From NCBI RefSeq assembly GCF_014698065.1, contig NZ_JACJSI010000056.1, forward strand, positions 1 to 45,363: DNA of 45,363 nucleotides, given 5' to 3'. Under the pieces are notes generated by a model. The model was not told the DNA's origin. It saw nothing but the letters and a program-made list of their open reading frames with translations, and did not search any database. This document shows, piece after piece, positions 24,819 through 32,651 of this stretch (its first letter is position 1; the number at the start of each line of letters is the position of its first letter). Origin of the DNA: Nostoc flagelliforme FACHB-838 (GTDB lineage: Bacteria; Cyanobacteriota; Cyanobacteriia; Cyanobacteriales; Nostocaceae). A program made the position numbers and the translations under genes.

Positions 24819-24928
24819 TAGTCATTGGGCATTGGGAATTAATCGGGCATGGGGCACTGGGCATTGGGAATGAATTGGGCATGGGTTATTCTCCTTGTCT
24901 CCCAGTTCCCAGTCCCTAACTTATCAGC
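24819..24928. repeat. Short degenerate tandem repeat between cruG and cruF
   Basis: Variants of 'gggcattgggaat' and 'gggcatggggcactgggcat' occur at least four times within about 60 bp (24830-24890). It is the same degenerate family seen elsewhere between genes here. Non-coding. Confidence 0.6.
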
Positions 24929-25837
24929 TTATTTCAAGGCAACTTCAACCTTTGCTACTGACACTTTTTTGCTTACTGGTTCAACAGCAACTTCAGCGGG
25001 TGTGGTTGAACTCTTTAACCACAGCACCACGGCAGGAGTCACACCTAGCAATAAGCCGAGTAACACAGGAATGGAAAACCCAGCGGCCAAGCTGAGTCCG
25101 GCGGCGAAGGCAAAGTTAGTTAAATAAACTACTAAGGGTAGATTGAGTTGCGATCGCTCTAATTTAATTGAGGTATTTCTCCACAATAATCCTGCCACAC
25201 TCATAAACAGTGCGCTAGTACCAAACCAACCTGCATAGTTCTGGTAAGGTGTTCCAAAGAAAGCTCCTGGTTGTTCCCAATACCAAAAAGGCAGAGAAGT
25301 TTGGCTCATAGCCGGTTCAAGGGCAAAGTCCCAGCAAGTGAAGAGTAAAGCACCAATGGCTATAGCAGCAATATGGCGTCCCCAACTGGGTTTTTGAGCC
25401 ACTTTCAAACCAGTTCTCGCAATTAAGTAAGACGACAGCCCAACATAAAACCACGATAAAGGAATTGTGAAAGGAACTAGCCCCGCAATCTTATACCCCA
25501 AGCCACTCAAGTAACTATAATCACCAAATGGAAAACCTGTACTAGTTCCCAGTAGTTCACTTCCCAAAGAGATAAACATAGCTGGCAACATAAATGCTAG
25601 CCAAGTTCCTAATCCTAACGTCCGGTAAGCATAAATAGAGACAGCTACTGTCCCCAAGATAATATCAACTACACCGCCACCAGCCATACTCAACTGTATG
25701 GCAGTTTCTCCAACCTGCGATAAGTTTAAAATTATTTGCGAATTAGGTACGACCAGTAGCATCCCTACCAGTCCAAAGGCTTTTGACACGATATGACCAA
25801 TGAGGCATACGCGTTCAGCAATAACAAGTTGTCTCAT
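24929..25837 (-). CDS. cruF: Carotenoid biosynthesis protein CruF (DUF422), carotenoid 1',2'-hydratase
   Basis: Encodes 302 aa, a polytopic membrane protein with about seven to eight hydrophobic segments. DUF422/CruF landmarks: 'LGLGTWLAFMLPAMFISLGS', 'LLGTSTGFPFGDYSYLSGLG' (the E-G-TxTGxPFGxYxY-like motif), 'PFTIPLSWFYVGLSSYLI', and 'FWYWEQPGAFFGTPYQNYAG' with the conserved 'GxPxxNYxGW'. CruF adds water to the psi end of gamma-carotene-type intermediates to form 1'-hydroxy carotenoids. The downstream gene fits CruG, so the pair builds myxol glycosides. Confidence 0.88.
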   Translation of the reverse strand: MRQLVIAERVCLIGHIVSKAFGLVGMLLVVPNSQIILNLSQVGETAIQLSMAGGGVVDIILGTVAVSIYAYRTLGLGTWLAFMLPAMFISLGSELLGTSTGFPFGDYSYLSGLGYKIAGLVPFTIPLSWFYVGLSSYLIARTGLKVAQKPSWGRHIAAIAIGALLFTCWDFALEPAMSQTSLPFWYWEQPGAFFGTPYQNYAGWFGTSALFMSVAGLLWRNTSIKLERSQLNLPLVVYLTNFAFAAGLSLAAGFSIPVLLGLLLGVTPAVVLWLKSSTTPAEVAVEPVSKKVSVAKVEVALK

Positions 25838-26261
25838 GATAATTCCTTAACAATATGTGACACGCGGCTACTCGGCTGCTAATAGTTTACAAATGTTTAA
25901 CAATATTATTAACTACTTTCTACCGCAATTCTTGACAAACTTGTTTGGCTTTCTTTGGAGGAGCATAATAGCCTATTGATTGAACCTATAAGAAATATGA
26001 TGATAGACTTACCAGTCTAAGCCATATAGTCAAAATCTACATAATTTTATCGGCAAGAACTTTTAGTTTCTTGTTTCACTGATACCCACATGGTCAAAAG
26101 CCCCTTTTATCGCAATACTCATTCGAATGAGTATTGGTTATAGTAGCACATCTGTGCTAGCATATCCCGCCTTATGAGAATCTATGTTTATCTATGGTTA
26201 ATTTTTTTAAGTATCTTACTTGTGCAATCAGACCTTGACCCTGTAATAAAAATATCAACCC
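25838..26261. other. Divergent intergenic region with a 24-bp perfect palindrome
   Basis: About 420 bp between cruF and the next plus-strand gene, AT-rich. It contains the palindrome listed at 26113-26136. Both promoters must lie here, but no core promoter could be assigned with confidence. Confidence 0.4.
26113..26136. promoter_or_regulatory. 24-bp perfect palindrome, candidate operator
   Basis: Half-site CAATACTCATTC is followed directly by its exact reverse complement. With no U tract and no loop it is more like a dimeric-regulator binding site than a terminator. It lies 150 bp upstream of the gene at 26262 and 275 bp upstream of cruF. Confidence 0.45.
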
Positions 26262-26708
26262 ATGTCAATTTTTAAAAGAGTTCCTTGGGTGTCTCTGGCA
26301 CTAGTACTGCTTAGTTACAGTACTTTAGGCTGGGTAATATCTGAAACACGCGCTCCTCTATTTGTATGGGTGGCAACTGTAATTGCTATCTTGATTTTAA
26401 TGGTAACGTTAACTGCTCCTTGGCCGAAAATGACATATTACTATAGTGTTTTGCTTCAATCAAATACGAGGTCTTTCGGTGTTGCCGTCTTAGCAGCTTT
26501 CTTGTTCTTTATTATGATTGCCTGGTTTCGGGTATTTCTTGATACCTTACTTATAGTTTGCGCGACTATATTAGTCAGGATAGATTTTCAAAGAGCTGGT
26601 CTTAGGGAAGGGTTAGCCTTTTATAGTACGTCTATATTTTCATTGGGAGGTTTAGCTTTGGGTGCGCTAATGTACAAGTTAATATATTCCCAAATTCCGA
26701 TAACGTGA
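26262..26708 (+). CDS. Small polytopic membrane protein, function unknown
   Basis: Encodes 148 aa, with about four to five hydrophobic segments ('WVSLALVLLSYSTLGWVI', 'WVATVIAILILMVTL', 'FGVAVLAAFLFFIMIAWF', 'FSLGGLALGALMYKLIY') and almost no soluble part. A short basic N terminus (MSIFKRVPW) suits membrane insertion. Cyanobacterial homologues of this size exist from memory, but I know of no assigned function. It is followed 50 bp later by a small secreted protein and could share its transcript. Confidence 0.6.
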   Translation: MSIFKRVPWVSLALVLLSYSTLGWVISETRAPLFVWVATVIAILILMVTLTAPWPKMTYYYSVLLQSNTRSFGVAVLAAFLFFIMIAWFRVFLDTLLIVCATILVRIDFQRAGLREGLAFYSTSIFSLGGLALGALMYKLIYSQIPIT

Positions 26709-26757
26709 TGAAGTAAGTATACGTGAAAAAGCTAGCGGTTCGCAGACTCGCTAATTT

Positions 26758-27069
26758 ATGAACAGGATTAAATGCATAATATTTTTGGCGTTGCTATTAA
26801 TACTGTCTTTCTCCGTGGTAAATCCGGCATTTGCATCTGTATGCCGCAATAACGATTACCACCAGATTTGCATTCTCAGCATCAACCGAAGTGCCAAAAA
26901 TTATTGGGAATACAGGGCTGCCGTTAGTGTAGATGGAGTAAAAAGACCTACCGAGGTTTATAATTGTCGTGAACGAGTCAAGGTTCAAGAAGGTGGGACT
27001 ATTTTGCCCTTTGAGCAAAAAGGCCCTGGTGAGATGATATGCAGCTTTTTTAATTCTTCTCGGCGGTAA
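26758..27069 (+). CDS. Small secreted protein, function unknown
   Basis: Encodes 103 aa. A clear signal peptide spans residues 1-27 (basic MNRIK, hydrophobic core FLALLLILSFSVV, cleavage near AFAS-V). The mature part of about 75 residues has four Cys (in VCRNND, QICILS, YNCRER and MICSFF), which could form two disulfides, and is basic and Tyr-rich. It probably goes to the periplasm or outside. Its 3' end overlaps, on the opposite strand, a possible 34-aa membrane peptide. Confidence 0.55.
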   Translation: MNRIKCIIFLALLLILSFSVVNPAFASVCRNNDYHQICILSINRSAKNYWEYRAAVSVDGVKRPTEVYNCRERVKVQEGGTILPFEQKGPGEMICSFFNSSRR

Positions 27070-27154
27070 ACACGCGCCAGATAATGAAGGCAGTGAAACC
27101 TAGATAGGCAAAAACTGTTAGCCATTCTTGCCAGCTACCAAATGGATTGTTCAT
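27050..27154 (-). CDS. Possible 34-aa single-pass membrane peptide
   Basis: The minus-strand ATG at 27154 opens a frame for MNNPFGSWQEWLTVFAYLGF then TAFIIWRVFTAEKN, with one membrane helix and a charged end. Size and layout recall small photosystem or Ndh subunits, but the sequence matches none I know. No good ribosome-binding site is visible, and the frame overlaps the secreted-protein gene by 20 bp. Could be chance. Confidence 0.3.
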   Translation of the reverse strand: MNNPFGSWQEWLTVFAYLGFTAFIIWRVFTAEKN

Positions 27155-27317
27155 CAGCAAAAGCCGGAAAATTGATATTTTTCAATCCTACACGCTGACG
27201 CTACCAGTCGGTTGTTGTATTTTGAGAGACAAAGAAGGGCTACTCAAAAATTTTTAGCTAATTTTCCGGAATCGGTAACAACAGAGTCGTAGTAAATATC
27301 AGAGCATCGATATTATA

Positions 27318-27410
27318 CTGAACTTCTATAACAAACCTTCGGGGAATATACCCCATTGTTTCCACTCAAAAACCCGGTCTTCATGACTGGGTTTTTGATT
27401 TTACTTCTAT
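27318..27410 (+). ncRNA. Possible small RNA with intrinsic terminator
   Basis: A -10-like TATTAT lies at about 27311-27316. It is followed by about 60 bp with a small hairpin ('ggggaatatacccc') and then a terminator-like stem (AAAACCCGGTC/GACTGGGTTTTT, about 27367-27395) with a T-rich 3' end. It is in an otherwise empty 440-bp gap and no gene reads into it. No -35 box, and no match to an sRNA family I know. Confidence 0.3.
27367..27397 (+). terminator. Intrinsic terminator
   Basis: The stem has arms AAAACCCGGTC and GACTGGGTTTT with a 4-base loop; the run ends in 'gggtttttg'. Nearest plus-strand gene upstream ends at 27069, so it either terminates a leader or sRNA there or ends the 26262-27069 unit at a distance. 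Confidence 0.5.
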
Positions 27411-27595
27411 TTTTCGTTTCTTCAACTAGTTCAGTTCTTCATTTAGCCTTGTCATGGTTATGATTACAAAAAATTACAGGGAATTCTGAACACACAAAGT
27501 TAAATTGGGGATTGGAGAATAATTTATACCTCTTTCCAGAAACTTTTAAAAGATTTTATCGGTCTGGTTCTCCAAATTCTGCAAAAATTAAGCCG

Positions 27596-28999
27596 ATGTC
27601 ATCTTCTGCTCAAGGTATTCCCGGATTACCTGATTTAACGCATCCGATTGAGCTTGTTCAATTTGGAACCCAGGCGCTCAAAGCTTCACTCTTATTAGTA
27701 TTTTTAATTGTAGCTTTAGGAGTTGCGATCGCACTAATCAGTTTTTCTCTCCGTCGCAGCCAGCCGGAACAAGTAATATTTATCGGCGAATGGGCTGTGC
27801 GTTATTCCCAACTATTGCGGGGATTACAGCATTTAACTTTAGTATTAATTTTGTTAGTACCAGGATTTTTTCTCTGTTCGACTTTAAGCAATCGCTACCA
27901 CCACTGGGAACAAGCAAGGGTGGCTCAAGTGGCTGAAAGTGTTGCAGGTGAAAAACTTGAACAATTTGCGCCTCAAGTCCGCTACTCGATTCAAGAGCCA
28001 TACTCTTATAACACCCAAGTTAATGGCAAAATTGTCAAAGTAAACGAGACACGACAAATCAACCGCTTCTTAACGTTGGCTGGTTCGCAAATTCAAGTCA
28101 AGCTTGACCAAAGCGTAGATGTTCCCGGCCGCAGTTCAATTTATCAGGTAAATTACAGTGCTGATTATAAAGTAGTTAACCAACTCAAAGATATTAATAA
28201 TTTTTTCTTTGAAGCACCGTCACCTAACGGCTACACACTGCTTGCTAGCTATAAAGTTGAGCGTGACGGTACTAGGTTACAACAAACTAATCCGGGAGAC
28301 TATAGCTTTCCCTTTCGGCTACAACCGGGTGAAGAAAATACCTTTCGAGTTACCTATCAGGCTCAAGGCGGGCCTCGCTGGGTTTATAGTGCAACGGGAC
28401 AGTTGCTTTCTAATTTTCGCCTCACAGCAATTGCTAACTTTGCCCCGGCTGATTTTGCTAGTGGTGTTGTACCGAATGAGATTAAAGTTAACGGACGCAG
28501 TACTCAGTTTACTTGGATATTTGACGATAATGTTTCGGTCAAAAATCCCTTTGGAGTCTTTACCAACACCGAACCCATTCGTCACACGGGGATTATTCCG
28601 CGGCTTTTATTGCTAGCACCAGCAATATTTGTGTGGTGGATATTATTGTTATATTTGTCAGTGCCAATAAGTTTCAAAAATATTGCGATCGCTGCTAGTA
28701 TTTTCTTTGCTTGTCTATTGAGTTTGACCTATCTAGCTCGCCTTATCGATGCTCAGTTGGCTTGGACTTTAATTTCCATCATTTTACTAATATTAACATG
28801 GGGATTGGGAGCCAGTCGCAGGGCTTCTCTGGCTGCGATCGTTGCTACGATTGCTGGAGCAGTGCTACCTATCTTCGGATTATTAGTACCGTTCACGGGA
28901 TTAACCCTTAGTTTAGCGGGTTTGCTTTCAGCCGTTTGGCTAGCAGTTCGTCACTGGCATGGTTGGTACAGTTTGCACCCAGAAGACCAAAGATTGTAG
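27596..28999 (+). CDS. Polytopic membrane protein with a large extracytoplasmic domain, function unknown
   Basis: Encodes 467 aa from the ATG at 27596 (MSSSAQGIPGLPD); an in-frame TTG at 27512 would add 28 residues. Two N-terminal membrane helices (near 'ASLLLVFLIVALGVAIALI' and 'LTLVLILLVPGFFLCSTL') are followed by a beta-rich domain of about 230 residues, probably periplasmic. Four to five C-terminal helices end in 'LAVRHWHGWYSLHPEDQ'. The architecture resembles CreD-like inner-membrane proteins only loosely. No catalytic motif was recognised. It stands alone downstream of a terminator. Confidence 0.65.
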   Translation: MSSSAQGIPGLPDLTHPIELVQFGTQALKASLLLVFLIVALGVAIALISFSLRRSQPEQVIFIGEWAVRYSQLLRGLQHLTLVLILLVPGFFLCSTLSNRYHHWEQARVAQVAESVAGEKLEQFAPQVRYSIQEPYSYNTQVNGKIVKVNETRQINRFLTLAGSQIQVKLDQSVDVPGRSSIYQVNYSADYKVVNQLKDINNFFFEAPSPNGYTLLASYKVERDGTRLQQTNPGDYSFPFRLQPGEENTFRVTYQAQGGPRWVYSATGQLLSNFRLTAIANFAPADFASGVVPNEIKVNGRSTQFTWIFDDNVSVKNPFGVFTNTEPIRHTGIIPRLLLLAPAIFVWWILLLYLSVPISFKNIAIAASIFFACLLSLTYLARLIDAQLAWTLISIILLILTWGLGASRRASLAAIVATIAGAVLPIFGLLVPFTGLTLSLAGLLSAVWLAVRHWHGWYSLHPEDQRL

Positions 29000-29105
29000 A
29001 ACTGTAGAAAAATGCCTGTAATAAGAAAATATCACCTTTTACCTTTGACTTTTTTCAGTGCCGCAAGTCGTACTTCTGTATTGAGCAAAAAGTCTAAAAT
29101 TAAAT

Positions 29106-29972
29106 TTACTTATCTGCTAAACCTACTTGTCCACCAATTAGCCCCAGAAATCCTGTTCCAGAATGCTGAATCTCCAAAAAACTTGCTTGCTCCGGTGAGG
29201 TTTTGTAAACTCGGAATGTTTTCATGATTCCCAAAGTAGCAGCACTTTCTAGAGGCCCAACAAAGCTGATATCCCGGTCAAGAAAATAACTTTGATTAGC
29301 CCAATGAGCCATCTGATTTGCATTCAAAAAATAGCAGCCTGCGTGAGGGTTCAAGGCACGACAAAAGGTAATTGGTGTATTCAGAATTGTACCCTTGAGT
29401 TCTTGTTGCTCCTGCACATTTTGAAAGGAAGCAGTTACTCGCAAAGCTAAATCCCCATCAATGTAAGCTTTATGAACCAAACCGTAAGGGGAAACTTCAT
29501 AACGATTTGGCTGGAGCAAATTTAAATCACCAGCTTGTTGGGTAAACCAATTTAATTTTATAAAAAACCAAGGATCATGGATAATTAGGTCATCTTCGAG
29601 AAAGCAGTAGTAATCATACTGACCGAGACAACTTTGTAAAACAGCTTGACACTCAAACCCTAGAAGTAGAGGTTCTACATTAGTAGAGTAATGCTTATAT
29701 AAATGAGATGGTAACGAAAGCTGATTCAGGAGATGATTATCTTGGGTTGTACAAATAACAATATCTATTTCGTGACACTGTGGCTGATTAACAGGGAAAG
29801 CTAGTCGTTGAGCAATGTTAATGATACTTTGAGATTTACCAAATAACTGGTGTAAGGCGGTAAGGCTTTTAATTAACGCTTGCAGCCGGGGTTGTGGGTC
29901 TTTGCGCTGAGAAGCATGGCGACCTTCATTGGTAGGTTTGAAAAAATGGGCAATGGTAAAAATAATTCGCAT
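29106..29972 (-). CDS. Putative glycosyltransferase (GT-A-like), cyanobacterial
   Basis: Encodes 288 aa. It opens 'MRIIFTIAHFFKP', and after 'EIDIVICTTQDNHLLNQL' it has 'YDYYCFLEDDLIIHDPWFFI' (residues about 118-137), where E-D-D resembles the D-x-D metal site of GT-A enzymes. 'LQPNRYEVSPYG' and 'HAGCYFLNANQMAHW' follow. No signal or membrane segment. It is followed on the same strand, upstream, by a GT4 enzyme, so a shared glycan pathway is plausible. The acceptor and donor are unknown. It can also be read as a domain of unknown function. Confidence 0.6.
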   Translation of the reverse strand: MRIIFTIAHFFKPTNEGRHASQRKDPQPRLQALIKSLTALHQLFGKSQSIINIAQRLAFPVNQPQCHEIDIVICTTQDNHLLNQLSLPSHLYKHYSTNVEPLLLGFECQAVLQSCLGQYDYYCFLEDDLIIHDPWFFIKLNWFTQQAGDLNLLQPNRYEVSPYGLVHKAYIDGDLALRVTASFQNVQEQQELKGTILNTPITFCRALNPHAGCYFLNANQMAHWANQSYFLDRDISFVGPLESAATLGIMKTFRVYKTSPEQASFLEIQHSGTGFLGLIGGQVGLADK

Positions 29973-30068
29973 TTTAAATATTGCTCTTTTATTTCTTTGT
30001 CATTAGTCATTAGTCATCTGTCCTTTGTTGGTTGTAACTAATGACCAACTACTAATAACTAATGTCAT
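29973..30068. repeat. Degenerate 'tagtcattag' repeats between two glycosyltransferase genes
   Basis: 'gtcattagtcattagtcat' and the inverted 'ataactaatg' type phrases are degenerate repeats found between many genes in this genome type. Non-coding. Confidence 0.55.
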
Positions 30069-31328
30069 CTAACTTCTAGCAAATCCTTTAGAATTTGGGC
30101 GCTTTTTCAAACTATCAGAAATTTTACCAGCGAACATCCATTGCAAATGCTGTGGTAAAAGTTTCGCTAAATCATAACGCTTCAAAATTGTCTCTCGCGC
30201 ATTCGCACGAATTGCTTGCATTTCTTGAGGATGATTCAGCGCATCTTCAACCCTATCAGCAATATTCTGGGGAGAAAAGAAATCTACCAAAAGTCCATTT
30301 ACTCCATCCTTTATGACCTCCAATACTGGCAAAGTGTTAGAAGCTACTAGCAAACATCCTGCTGACATTACTTCTAACATTGACCAGGATAAAACAAAAG
30401 GACGGGTTAAATAAATATGAGCAGACGAAGCTTGCAAAACTTGAAGATACTCATTGTAAGGAAGCCTATCTGTAAAATGCAGCCTTGATAAATCCAAAGA
30501 TAATTTTTCCAACATTAATTGTTTATAAGTCTGACCATTAGGGAGATTCTTTCCATAAGCAACCCGATCTTCTCCTACAACTACCACATGACACTTAGGT
30601 CGTCGCTGCTGAAGTAGCGCCACTGTTTCCATAAACTGCGGAAAACCTCTGTAAGGTTCCATCCCGCGCCCCACATAAGTAACCAACTCTTCCACATGGG
30701 AAAGATCGAGATTTATTCTTGGTAAAACTAACTTTGCGCCTAGTTTGGGAACAAAATATTTGGTATCAACACCATCATGAATTACAGTGAGTTTGCTATG
30801 ATATTCTTTGGGAAACTGGTGACGCTGCCAATTCGTCGGAGAAAGACCGCGATCGCAGCTATATAAATCAGTCAAAATCGGCGCATTTTTGACGCGGATA
30901 CGGCATTCATCATCAGCATTCAATGGTTCATTAGGATCAAAATCTGCATCCGAACCGTGAGCATGATAAAACCACTCGAAATAACATAATAATTCTGCTT
31001 TGGGGAAAATATCTTTCATAAATAAAGTCGGCCCCCAACCAGAATGCCCATAAACTATATCGGGAACGAAACCTTCAGCTTTTAATTTTTCTGACACGCG
31101 ATAGACAGCCTGTGCAGTGAGAACAGCATTTTCCAGGTTGCGAACGTAATGGTGGGTTTGGGGAGCAGCTTCACGAGAAGGAGTATAAATAGCTTTAAAA
31201 ACGCCAGGGATTTCGCCTTCACGACGATTTGTCCCAAAGACGACTTGGTGATTAGGATCTTTACCTAAAACTATCGCTAAGTTGCGAAATTGTGAGGGAA
31301 AATTGGGATGTAAAAATAAAATTTTCAT
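30069..31328 (-). CDS. Glycosyltransferase family 4
   Basis: Encodes 419 aa. GT-B fold: N-terminal 'MKILFLHPNFPSQFRNLAIVL' start region (first 15 residues MKILFLHPNFPSQFR), 'GHSGWGPTLFMKDIFPKAEL', then the C-terminal nucleotide-binding half with 'VTYVGRGMEPYRGFPQFMET', 'VVVVGEDRVAYG', 'HIYLTRPFVLSWSMLEVMSA' and 'GCLLVASNTLPVLEVIKDGV'. The Pro-Phe/Glu-Val-Met-Ala block is the GT4 donor-site signature. Substrate cannot be told, but such enzymes build exopolysaccharide or LPS. The neighbour on the same strand is another putative glycosyltransferase, 97 bp downstream across repeat DNA. Confidence 0.9.
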   Translation of the reverse strand: MKILFLHPNFPSQFRNLAIVLGKDPNHQVVFGTNRREGEIPGVFKAIYTPSREAAPQTHHYVRNLENAVLTAQAVYRVSEKLKAEGFVPDIVYGHSGWGPTLFMKDIFPKAELLCYFEWFYHAHGSDADFDPNEPLNADDECRIRVKNAPILTDLYSCDRGLSPTNWQRHQFPKEYHSKLTVIHDGVDTKYFVPKLGAKLVLPRINLDLSHVEELVTYVGRGMEPYRGFPQFMETVALLQQRRPKCHVVVVGEDRVAYGKNLPNGQTYKQLMLEKLSLDLSRLHFTDRLPYNEYLQVLQASSAHIYLTRPFVLSWSMLEVMSAGCLLVASNTLPVLEVIKDGVNGLLVDFFSPQNIADRVEDALNHPQEMQAIRANARETILKRYDLAKLLPQHLQWMFAGKISDSLKKRPNSKGFARS

Positions 31329-31473
31329 AGGAATAATCTTGATTAACTTATTGTCAGATAAAATAAATTAAGGCAAGCTGCTTAAGATTATAAGATTATT
31401 TCCCACGATTTTTAGCAAGTAAATTTAGGTAAATGGTTGCCCGAAAGTGCGAAAATAATCGCAAATTCGTGTT

Positions 31474-32247
31474 ATGACCATGAAATTTATTGGCATTGAT
31501 TTAGGCTGGAAATCACAACCAAGTGGACTATGCTCTTTAGAATGGATAGATGGCCAACTGCAACTACTTGATTTAGACCGCAAAGAAGCCATTGCAGACA
31601 TACTAACCTGGATTGATCAAAGCGTACAACCAGATGAACCAGCCATCATCGCCGTAGATGCACCTACCCTCATACCCAACGCTACTGGCAGCCGTCTTCC
31701 CGACAAACTCAGCCACAAGTACTTTGGTAAATATCATGCAGGATGCTACCCAGCGAATCAAAATCTACCCTTTGCAGAACGCACCATCAACTTTGGTTTA
31801 GAGTTAGAATCACGCGGTTTTGCACATGCACCCACCATAGAACCGCAAAAACTCAGCAGATATCAAATAGAAGTCTTCCCACACCCAGCAATCGTTAACC
31901 TATTCAACTTAGAACGCATCCTCAAATACAAAAAAGGACGCCTCAGCGATCGCCGCCTAGAACTAATCAAACTCCAAAATTATCTTTTCAATATCCTCCC
32001 CTCTCTTTCTCCTCCTCTGCGCCCTCTGCGCCTCTGCGGTAGCCTACGGCAAGCCGCTGGTGCGTCTACGTTTCTTCTTGAAATCCCCACCACAGGCGCA
32101 GCCCTCAAAGCAACCGAAGATAAACTAGATAGCTTAATTTGCGCCTATGTTGCCGCTTATTGGTGGTATTGGGGAGAACAACGTAATTTAGTATTAGGCG
32201 ATCGCACCACTGGCTACATTGTCATCCCTCAAAGAATGTTAGCCTAA
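31474..32247 (+). CDS. DUF429 family protein with an in-frame repeat insertion
   Basis: Encodes 257 aa (ATG 31474, or 31480 giving MKFIGIDLGWK). The actin/RNase H-like opening 'FIGIDLGWKSQPSGLCSLEW' with 'IIAVDAPTLIPNATGSR' and 'KATEDKLDSLICAYVAAYWW' fits the DUF429 family, whose function I cannot name. Between 'LQNYLFNILP' and 'ALKATEDKLD' the protein carries about 28 residues of low complexity, encoded by a 'ctctgcgcc'-type degenerate repeat followed by a dispersed repeat (listed separately). The frame is kept, so the protein is probably still made, with an odd loop. Confidence 0.85.
   Translation: MTMKFIGIDLGWKSQPSGLCSLEWIDGQLQLLDLDRKEAIADILTWIDQSVQPDEPAIIAVDAPTLIPNATGSRLPDKLSHKYFGKYHAGCYPANQNLPFAERTINFGLELESRGFAHAPTIEPQKLSRYQIEVFPHPAIVNLFNLERILKYKKGRLSDRRLELIKLQNYLFNILPSLSPPLRPLRLCGSLRQAAGASTFLLEIPTTGAALKATEDKLDSLICAYVAAYWWYWGEQRNLVLGDRTTGYIVIPQRMLA
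31996..32080. repeat. Dispersed repeats inserted in frame in the DUF429 gene
   Basis: First 'ctctttctcctcctctgcgc' and 'cctctgcgcctctgcgg', a Nostoc-type intergenic repeat, then 'ggcaagccgctggtgcgtct'. The latter shares 'caagccgct' and 'tgcgtctacg' with a repeat inside the lptD-like gene at about 39745-39767. Insertions of this kind normally occur between genes. Confidence 0.7.
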
Positions 32248-32284
32248 AATTGTAATATGGTCAGATTTAGCTCAAGGAGGTTTT

Positions 32285-32428
32285 ATGCAAGGAGTTAATT
32301 CTAACTTGAGTTTAAAACAGCTTTATGAAATTGATGATTATCTCTGGTTAGAGGAAACAATCAAACTATTGAAAGCTAACCATTTAGAAGAATTAGATTT
32401 TAAATCAGCATTATATCACCAGGTGTAG
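32285..32428 (+). pseudogene. N-terminal fragment of a DUF29-type gene
   Basis: Encodes 47 aa: MQGVNSNLSLKQLYEIDDYL then WLEETIKLLKANHLEELDFK. It has the D29 family opening 'LYE.D...WLE.T...L'. An intact DUF29 protein has about 150 aa. It ends in the palindrome at 32425-32453, where the stop codon (TAG, 32426-32428) is supplied. A good ribosome-binding site (AAGGAGG) precedes the ATG. DUF29 proteins are of unknown function, common in cyanobacteria. Decayed. Confidence 0.6.
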
Positions 32429-32547
32429 GGGCACGGCAATGCCGTGCCCCTACGAGTGTACTCTTCATGAGGCATTTGACGAGGCGTTCCGACTTTCTCT
32501 CCTGCATCAATTTTCTTCTCAAGCTCTTTAATAGAAATATTGTTCAT
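32416..32547 (-). pseudogene. Truncated short minus-strand gene, possibly antitoxin-like
   Basis: ATG at 32547 on the minus strand, encoding MNNISIKELEKKIDAGEKVG then TPRQMPHEEYTRRGTA, running through the same palindrome at 32425-32453 and ending in TGA 32418-32416. The first 32 residues look like a real small protein with a helical, charged start; the rest is palindrome-derived. An antitoxin-like role is only a guess. Confidence 0.35.
32425..32453. repeat. Dispersed perfect palindrome, 13-bp arms
   Basis: GTAGGGGCACGGC, a 3-base centre (aat), then GCCGTGCCCCTAC. This GC-rich palindrome type is scattered through Nostoc genomes. Here it lies where two truncated reading frames on opposite strands meet. 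Confidence 0.8.
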
Positions 32548-32593
32548 AGATTTTTCTCTCCCGTCTCGTACTTTTCCAATAAGTAAATAAAAA

Positions 32594-32617
32594 GCGTTGC
32601 TGATTTTTTAGCAACGC
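32594..32617 (-). terminator. Intrinsic terminator of the glucan phosphorylase gene
   Basis: On the minus strand: GCGTTGCT, loop, AGCAACGC followed by TTTTTATTTA. It lies 35 bp beyond the stop of the phosphorylase gene. Stem of 8 bp plus T-rich tail. Confidence 0.8.
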
Positions 32618-32651
32618 CTAATCTTGAGTATTCAATAATTACTCACTACTC

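Noticed and set aside
24849..25127. Plus-strand frames over cruF and the spacer before it
   Set aside because: Shadows of cruF and of the 'gggcattggg' repeat.
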